Shown here one piece after another: positions 59,213 to 64,000 of a stretch of 64,000 bases of DNA. Each line of letters begins with the position of its first letter. The stretch's first letter is position 1. The translations under genes and the position numbers were made by a program. The notes under the pieces are model-generated. The model was not told the origin of the DNA and made no database searches. It was given only the letters and a program-made list of their open reading frames with translations. The stretch is from Clostridiaceae bacterium (lineage in GTDB: Bacteria > Bacillota > Clostridia > Oscillospirales > Acutalibacteraceae), in NCBI GenBank assembly GCA_021769555.1, contig JAETSR010000003.1:1-64000 (forward strand). Reading direction: 5' to 3'.

Positions 59213-59548
59213 ATGAAAATTTCTGACGTAATTGGCCTGGTGGTCTCGGCCATTGTGGGCCTGAGCCTTGTGGGCCTGTCTGTCCCCCTGCTCATGGACA
59301 AATGTGCCGGGCTTATTGCCGGGTACAACACCATGAGTAAGGAGGAGCGGGAGAGCTGGGACGCGCCGGCGCTGGCCAGGTTTACTGGGAAGGTACTGCT
59401 CATTATCGGCCTGCTGACCCTGGTGCTCATGCCGCTCATGTGCCTTTTTGAGATTCCCTGGCTGACTTGGGTGTATACTGTCGCCGTGGTCGGGCTGGGT
59501 GTTTTCTGCGCGGTCTGGTGCAATACCGGGAACAGGTTCAGAAAGTAA
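59213..59548 (+). CDS. DUF3784-like membrane protein
   Basis: 111 residues with three transmembrane helices. The CAGLIAGYNTMSKEERESWD pattern in the middle is typical of DUF3784 proteins. Function unknown. It has AAAGGAGG and lies 39 bases after gpmI. Confidence 0.75.
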   Translation: MKISDVIGLVVSAIVGLSLVGLSVPLLMDKCAGLIAGYNTMSKEERESWDAPALARFTGKVLLIIGLLTLVLMPLMCLFEIPWLTWVYTVAVVGLGVFCAVWCNTGNRFRK

Positions 59549-59565
59549 AAAGCAGCGGATATGCG

Positions 59566-59606
59566 AACTGACGCCGCAGTATGAGCGGCGTCAGTTTTGT
59601 TTTTTC
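59566..59606 (+). terminator. Terminator of the glycolytic operon
   Basis: AACTGACGCCGC and GCGGCGTCAGTT form a perfect 12-bp stem around AGTATGA, followed by TTGTTTTTTC. It ends the gpmI-DUF3784 transcript. Confidence 0.88.
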
Positions 59607-59620
59607 TGTTTTACTGTGAT

Positions 59621-60493
59621 TTACAGGACGGCGGGCTCGGGCAGCGCCGTCACACAGCCGGGCCTGATTTCCGTGACGGAGTCCGAGCCTATGGCGCCCA
59701 CCCATACGGCGGTGCAGGCGGGGTTATAGACAAAGCGCCCGTCCACCGAGAAGACAAGCCTCCGGTAGTCCGAGACATAGCTTTCGATTTCCCCGTTGGA
59801 CGCATACCAGACGCTCTCATGGCCGGACATCTTTTTCAGGAAACTCTCAATATAGTCCCAGTTGTCGTTTTGGTCGAACTCATAGCAGTGCCCCCAGACA
59901 TAGAACAGTTTCAGCATTGGGAACAGTGAGTCATCATTCAGGAACTTCTCCGTGAGCTCGGGGAGCATTGGGTCATCGTGGTGGCAGGTGGGGTCCCAGA
60001 CAAGAAAATCCTCCGGGATGTTAAAAGCGTGGGTGGCCCTTATGGTCCGGGCATAGGTGACGCCGCACCCTTTCAGCGCGTTGATAACTGTATCGTCATA
60101 GGCCCCGAAGGCGTAGGCAAAGCCGGTGACAGGATAGCCCATCAGCGCCTCCAGCTCCTTCCGGCAGTTCAGAACCTCATTGAGGCACCGGGCCGAATCG
60201 GTATTGCAGATGGTGGAATGGTACAGCCCGTGGGAGGCGGCCTCGTGGCCGGAATATATCCTCTTTACGTCCTCCGCAGGGACCTTGTTGTGGGCTGCGG
60301 GCCTCTTCCCTATGTTTATCATCCCCTGCTGTCCCAGCAGGCCGGAATTGAGGTTAAAGGTCCCCTTTATCTTATATTTATCCAGCAGTTCTATAAACCG
60401 GATATCCTGGGTTACTCCGTCGTCATAGCTTAACGTGAAGGCTTTTCGCCTCCCGCCGGGCCACAGAAGCCTGTCGTGCATTTGAAGACTCAT
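59621..60493 (-). CDS. Polysaccharide deacetylase-family protein
   Basis: About 290 residues. LSYDDGVTQDIRFIELLDKY gives the Asp-Asp metal pair, and SGHEAASHGLYHSTI the H-x3-H. The C-terminal half is of unknown type with a Glu/Asp-rich part (NDNWDYIESFLKKMSGHES). It lacks a signal peptide, so it may act in the cytosol. It is the last gene of the carbohydrate operon. The ATG at 60493 follows GAGGGGTGAT. Confidence 0.8.
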   Translation of the reverse strand: MSLQMHDRLLWPGGRRKAFTLSYDDGVTQDIRFIELLDKYKIKGTFNLNSGLLGQQGMINIGKRPAAHNKVPAEDVKRIYSGHEAASHGLYHSTICNTDSARCLNEVLNCRKELEALMGYPVTGFAYAFGAYDDTVINALKGCGVTYARTIRATHAFNIPEDFLVWDPTCHHDDPMLPELTEKFLNDDSLFPMLKLFYVWGHCYEFDQNDNWDYIESFLKKMSGHESVWYASNGEIESYVSDYRRLVFSVDGRFVYNPACTAVWVGAIGSDSVTEIRPGCVTALPEPAVL

Positions 60494-60505
60494 TATTATC
60501 ACCCC

Positions 60506-61639
60506 TCAGCTTTCTCTGAACTTTACAGTTTCCCCGGTCCTTGCCGATTCAAAGCAGGCCTCGATTATTTTGAGGACGCGCACGGCGTGCTCGCCGGTGA
60601 CTATCTGCTCCGCCTTTCCCCGGCAGGTCTCAATAAAGTTCCTGTAGAGCTCGTTCCTGTCAAAATCGAACCTTGGCAGGGGCAGCTCAGTCACGGTCTC
60701 CCTGGTCCTGGGGGCCATGGTCTTTGTAAGGCCCGAGCCAGCCATTACAGGCAAAGCGTCCTTATCCTGCCATCCGGACAGGCGCATCATCCTGCCCTCG
60801 CAGTTCCAGTTCAGGATTTCCGCCGAGCCGTTTTCCGCAAACAGGTTCCATAGGGGGAGGCTCACAAAATGGCAGGTGTCCACTTCCAGGCGTACCGTCA
60901 GGCCGCCGTGAAAGGTCATGTGCACAAAGAGATTGTCGTCGCACTCATGGTTAGTGATGTATTTCAGGCTGCAAAATATACTTTCCGGGACTGTGCCTGT
61001 CAGCTTCACTATCCGGTCGATAATATGCACGCCCCAGTCGTACATCATCCCCCCGCCGAACTCCTTCCTGCTTCTCCAATCCCCCGGTATGCCCCGGGCG
61101 CCCATAATCCTGCAGCGAATCTCAAAGGTCCTGCCCAGCAGCTGCTCCTCATAGATTTTCCTGATGATGAGGAAATCCTCGTCCCATTCCCTGTTCTGCC
61201 TGGGATAGAAGACCCTCCCGGCTTTTTTTGCTTCCTCCAGCACCTCCAGAAGGCCGGCGCTGCTGAGCATGACGGGCTTTTCACAGAGCACGTGCTTGCC
61301 CGCCCGCAGCGCTGAGACAGCCATGGGCTTATGAAGATGGTTTGGGGTGGCTATCAGCACAGCGTCTACGGTATCGTCGGCCAGAATATCCTCATAGCTG
61401 CTGTAGACAAATATTCCCTGAGAGGCCGCCCACTCGGCGCGCGCGGGGTTAATGTCCGTTATGCCCGCAAGCTGGGATATCTCCCCAAGGTCAGCCGTCA
61501 GGGCGCTGTCGGGCATTTTCGCGTCGGCGGCGTTTCCCTCTGTAACGCCCGTGCCGCTCTGCAGGGCCACGGCATGGCCGCTCCCCATGCCGCCGCACCC
61601 GGCGATGGCAATTCTGAATTTTTTATTCATGTTCAGCAT
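60506..61639 (-). CDS. Gfo/Idh/MocA-family oxidoreductase
   Basis: 377 residues. [18 protein letters not shown] is the Rossmann dinucleotide loop and [16 protein letters not shown] the conserved lysine motif; [20 protein letters not shown] gives the C-terminal half. It oxidises or reduces a sugar or polyol with NAD(P). The substrate is unknown. It fits a carbohydrate use operon. Confidence 0.88.
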   Translation of the reverse strand: MLNMNKKFRIAIAGCGGMGSGHAVALQSGTGVTEGNAADAKMPDSALTADLGEISQLAGITDINPARAEWAASQGIFVYSSYEDILADDTVDAVLIATPNHLHKPMAVSALRAGKHVLCEKPVMLSSAGLLEVLEEAKKAGRVFYPRQNREWDEDFLIIRKIYEEQLLGRTFEIRCRIMGARGIPGDWRSRKEFGGGMMYDWGVHIIDRIVKLTGTVPESIFCSLKYITNHECDDNLFVHMTFHGGLTVRLEVDTCHFVSLPLWNLFAENGSAEILNWNCEGRMMRLSGWQDKDALPVMAGSGLTKTMAPRTRETVTELPLPRFDFDRNELYRNFIETCRGKAEQIVTGEHAVRVLKIIEACFESARTGETVKFRES

Positions 61640-61662
61640 ATTCAGCTCTCTCTCCTATTTTC

Positions 61663-62550
61663 TCAGCCTTTGACCGAGCCGATGGTAATACCCTTGATAA
61701 AGGATTTCTGGAAGAAGGGGTACATGATAAGCACCGGCAGAACGCCGATTACGGCCAGGGCCATCCTTATGCCCATGGAGGGCAGGTCCTTCACGTCTAT
61801 GCCAACTTGTCCTGAAATCTGGCTTTGCAGCACGTTGACGCTGTCCAGCACAGTTTTCAGATAGTTTTGAATGCCGTACAGGTCCGTACGGTTCTGGATA
61901 TAATATATTCCGTTGGTCCAGTTGTTCCAGTAGGCGATAAAGGACATCAGGGCAATGGTGCCGATGATTGGCTTGCACAGTGGGATAACTACGGAGAACA
62001 GGGCCCTGTAGTCCCCCGCGCCGTCTATCTTTGCCGCGTCAACTATCTCGTTGGCCACGTTCGAGGTGATATATGTCCTCATCATGATTACGTTAAACGG
62101 GCTCATCAGCAGCCCGGGGATAATCATTCCGAACAGTGTGTCCTTGATGTGGAACAGCTGGGTATAGACCATGTATGTGGGCACCAGGCCGCCGTTAAAG
62201 AGCATGGTGAAGAACAGGAAGAAGGCGAAGAAGCCCTTTCCGGGAAGGTCCTGCTTTGAGAGAGGGTAGGCAAAGAGGATAGTGAGGGCCAAACAGGTGA
62301 ACACGCCGCTTGCGGCGATGATAATGCTCATCATATACGCCCTCAATACGCCGCCGCTCACAGAGAACAGGTAGCGGTAAGCGTCAAAGGTGACTACCCT
62401 GGGGATAAGGGAGTATCCGCTCTCAAGTATCTCCTTTTCAGTGGTAAAGGAGCTGGATATCAGCAGCCAGAAGGGTATGACTGCCATAACCACCAGGAAG
62501 AACAGGAAGATATATTGTATAGTAATAAAAGCTTTATTTTTAGTAATCAT
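61663..62550 (-). CDS. Carbohydrate ABC permease (LplC/MalG type)
   Basis: About 295 residues with six transmembrane helices. The EAA loop is ANEIVDAAKIDGAGDYRALF near residue 190. The end QKSFIKGITIGSVKG is the usual LplC tail. It pairs with the permease at 62564-63484. The start at 62550 has GGGAGGCGG. Confidence 0.9.
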   Translation of the reverse strand: MITKNKAFITIQYIFLFFLVVMAVIPFWLLISSSFTTEKEILESGYSLIPRVVTFDAYRYLFSVSGGVLRAYMMSIIIAASGVFTCLALTILFAYPLSKQDLPGKGFFAFFLFFTMLFNGGLVPTYMVYTQLFHIKDTLFGMIIPGLLMSPFNVIMMRTYITSNVANEIVDAAKIDGAGDYRALFSVVIPLCKPIIGTIALMSFIAYWNNWTNGIYYIQNRTDLYGIQNYLKTVLDSVNVLQSQISGQVGIDVKDLPSMGIRMALAVIGVLPVLIMYPFFQKSFIKGITIGSVKG

Positions 62551-62563
62551 TTGCCCGCCTCCC

Positions 62564-63484
62564 TTAAAACAGAGAACTTTCAGCGTCAACCTTTCTGACT
62601 ATCAGATTGGTAGACACGACCAGCACGAAGCCGAGAACAGACTGGAACAGCCCGGCCGCCGAGGACCTTCCTATGCTGTTCTGCTCAAGCAGCGCCCTGT
62701 ACACAAAGGTGTCGATGGTCTGGGTAGTTGGATAGAGCAGCCCGCTGTGCATGGGGACCTGGTAGAACAGGCCGAAGTCCGAGTAGCATATCCTGCCAAC
62801 GGCAAGAATCAGGAGAATGATAATTGTCTTCTTCATGCACGGCAGCGTGATACGGAAAATCTGCTGCCATAAGGAGGCTCCGTCCACCACGGCGGCCTCG
62901 TAATAGGTCTTGTCTATGCCGATAAGCGTTGAATAGTAGAGTATCGACGTGTAGCCGATTGACATCCACAGGTATACCAGGGTCAGGATTACCGGCCATG
63001 GGCCGGGGGTGTTGTACCAGCTGACAGGGTCCATGTTAAACAGCGGCAGTATGGAGTTATTCATGAAGCCGTTCTGCTCGTTTAAGAAAGCGTATACTAT
63101 ATAGGTGATGATTATCGTGGAGAGCAGGTGGGGAATCAGGATAACTACCTGCGCGGCGTTTCTGAAGAAGCGGTTCTTTACCGTGTCCAGCGCAATGGCG
63201 ACCATAAGCCCGAGGAGGTTTCCCAGAATGATAAATGCCAGATTGTAGAGTATCGTGTTCCTGAACATGATGTACGCGTCGTTTGAGGCGAACAGATACG
63301 TAAAATTTGAGAAGCCTGTCCAGGGGCTGTTGAGAATGCCCACTGAATAGTCCACCTTCTTAAAGGCTATGAGTATGCCGAACATGGGCAGATAGTTGTT
63401 GATTATCAGGTAAATCATGCCCGGGACCAGCATGGTGTACAGGGGCCAGCTTTTTATAATGCGCTTTTGCAGATTTTTCCTCAT
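62564..63484 (-). CDS. Carbohydrate ABC permease (LplB type)
   Basis: About 306 residues with six transmembrane helices. The EAA loop is TYYEAAVVDGASLWQQIFRI. The N-terminal LVPGMIYLIINNYLPMFGIL is typical of LplB. No binding protein or ATPase is in the window; this class uses a shared ATPase. The start at 63484 is behind AAGGGTGGG. Confidence 0.9.
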   Translation of the reverse strand: MRKNLQKRIIKSWPLYTMLVPGMIYLIINNYLPMFGILIAFKKVDYSVGILNSPWTGFSNFTYLFASNDAYIMFRNTILYNLAFIILGNLLGLMVAIALDTVKNRFFRNAAQVVILIPHLLSTIIITYIVYAFLNEQNGFMNNSILPLFNMDPVSWYNTPGPWPVILTLVYLWMSIGYTSILYYSTLIGIDKTYYEAAVVDGASLWQQIFRITLPCMKKTIIILLILAVGRICYSDFGLFYQVPMHSGLLYPTTQTIDTFVYRALLEQNSIGRSSAAGLFQSVLGFVLVVSTNLIVRKVDAESSLF

Positions 63485-63497
63485 TTTACCCACCCTT

Positions 63498-64000
63498 CTA
63501 TTCTTTATCGTTAAGTATTCCTTTGAAAGCAATGGTTTTCTGCCGGGTCATTTCCTCAAGAGTGGAGACCGCCCCCTCTCTGCCCACTCCGGAATATTTA
63601 CAGCCCCCAAAGGGCTGATGTGCCAGCCTGTAGTTGCCGCTCCCGCCGATAATGCAGGAGCCGGACTCAATGCGGTCCGCCGCCTTCATGGCCGTCTGCA
63701 TGTCAGAGGTGATAACGCCTGAGGAGAGGCCGAAGATGGTGTTATTTGCAATCTCTATGGCGTCGTCCATGGTGTCAAAGGGTATCAGGGGCCAGACCGG
63801 GCCAAAGCACTCCATGTCCCTTGCGATGTCGGCCTCTCTCGGGACCTTGATAACAGTGGGCTCAATAAAAGCTCCGTTCCTCCTGCCGCCCAGCAGCAGT
63901 TCCCCGCCCTGCTCAACAGTCAGCTTTATCTGCCTCTCAACTTCAACGGCGTCCGCTTCGCGCACACAGGGGCCCATCTCCACCGACGGGTCGGCAGGGT
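63498..64000 (-). CDS. Aldehyde dehydrogenase, C-terminal part
   Basis: About 167 residues are visible; the frame is open to the window's end. MECFGPVWPLIPFDTMDDAI, then IFGLSSGVITSDMQTAMKAA and PFGGCKYSGVGREG are the C-terminal signatures of the ALDH superfamily. The catalytic Cys and cofactor part are outside. It lies upstream of the ABC permeases in the minus-strand operon. Confidence 0.88.
   Translation of the reverse strand, partial: PADPSVEMGPCVREADAVEVERQIKLTVEQGGELLLGGRRNGAFIEPTVIKVPREADIARDMECFGPVWPLIPFDTMDDAIEIANNTIFGLSSGVITSDMQTAMKAADRIESGSCIIGGSGNYRLAHQPFGGCKYSGVGREGAVSTLEEMTRQKTIAFKGILNDKE

Overview
The window is a GC-rich Gram-positive chromosome segment. It carries spore-associated ytfJ/gerW, comEA, scpAB and dacF-like genes in a row, strong AGGAGG-type ribosome binding sites and consensus sigma-A promoters. 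This suggests a gut-type Clostridia member (Oscillospirales/Oscillospiraceae-like). That placement is inferred from gene content and composition; no rRNA or other formal marker is in the window.

Positions 1 to about 34,645 are the right-hand 34.6 kb of a siphovirus-type prophage whose left end lies outside the window. Reading leftward on the minus strand from the immunity region, the order is: Cro-like regulator, small early genes, amidase/endolysin, an Ala/Trp/Asp-repeat protein, YqaJ exonuclease, RecT, SSB, a replication initiator-like protein, a PP-loop PAPS-reductase-like enzyme, small accessory proteins (Lar-like, YopX, DUF551, MazG-like) and an ArpU/RinA-type late regulator. A late-operon control region follows (four 9-bp-spaced GTGACA iterons, a palindrome, a hairpin terminator and a tRNA-like element). 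Then come terS, terL, portal, head morphogenesis protein, gp10-like protein, scaffold, capsid, connectors, tail tube, tail chaperones joined by a predicted -1 frameshift, tape measure, distal tail protein, a split Gp37-like hub protein, and fibre proteins with collagen-like and collar domains. On the plus strand are the LexA-like CI repressor, a zinc-ribbon membrane cargo protein and a large serine recombinase. The recombinase ends immediately beside the interrupted 3' part of host feoB, so the element has integrated inside the G domain of the ferrous iron transporter gene.

The most unusual features are: (1) a hub/Gp37-like gene divided into two separately translated parts by a two-gene fibre cassette with a foreign-looking AT-rich beta-propeller; (2) integration in feoB; (3) the late control region with iterons and a D-arm-less tRNA-like element; (4) a portal gene whose ribosome binding site and expected N-terminus point to an AUA start; and (5) a TetR-GNAT fusion whose promoter carries a perfect 14-bp palindrome filling most of its spacer.

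Positions 34.6-64 kb are host chromosome. They hold feoB', comEA, rluB, dacF-like, ytfJ, DUF2953, scpB, scpA, an M50 protease, rpmB, mscS, two tandem paralogues of unknown function, a MORN-repeat protein, trmL, a coiled-coil protein, an ABC ATPase with a giant coiled-coil FtsX permease, a P-loop kinase-like protein, a Uma2-family protein and the TetR-GNAT fusion. A glycolytic cluster (pgk, tpiA, two small membrane paralogues, gpmI) follows. The right end is a minus-strand carbohydrate operon: a partial aldehyde dehydrogenase, LplB- and LplC-type ABC permeases, a Gfo/Idh/MocA dehydrogenase and a polysaccharide deacetylase.
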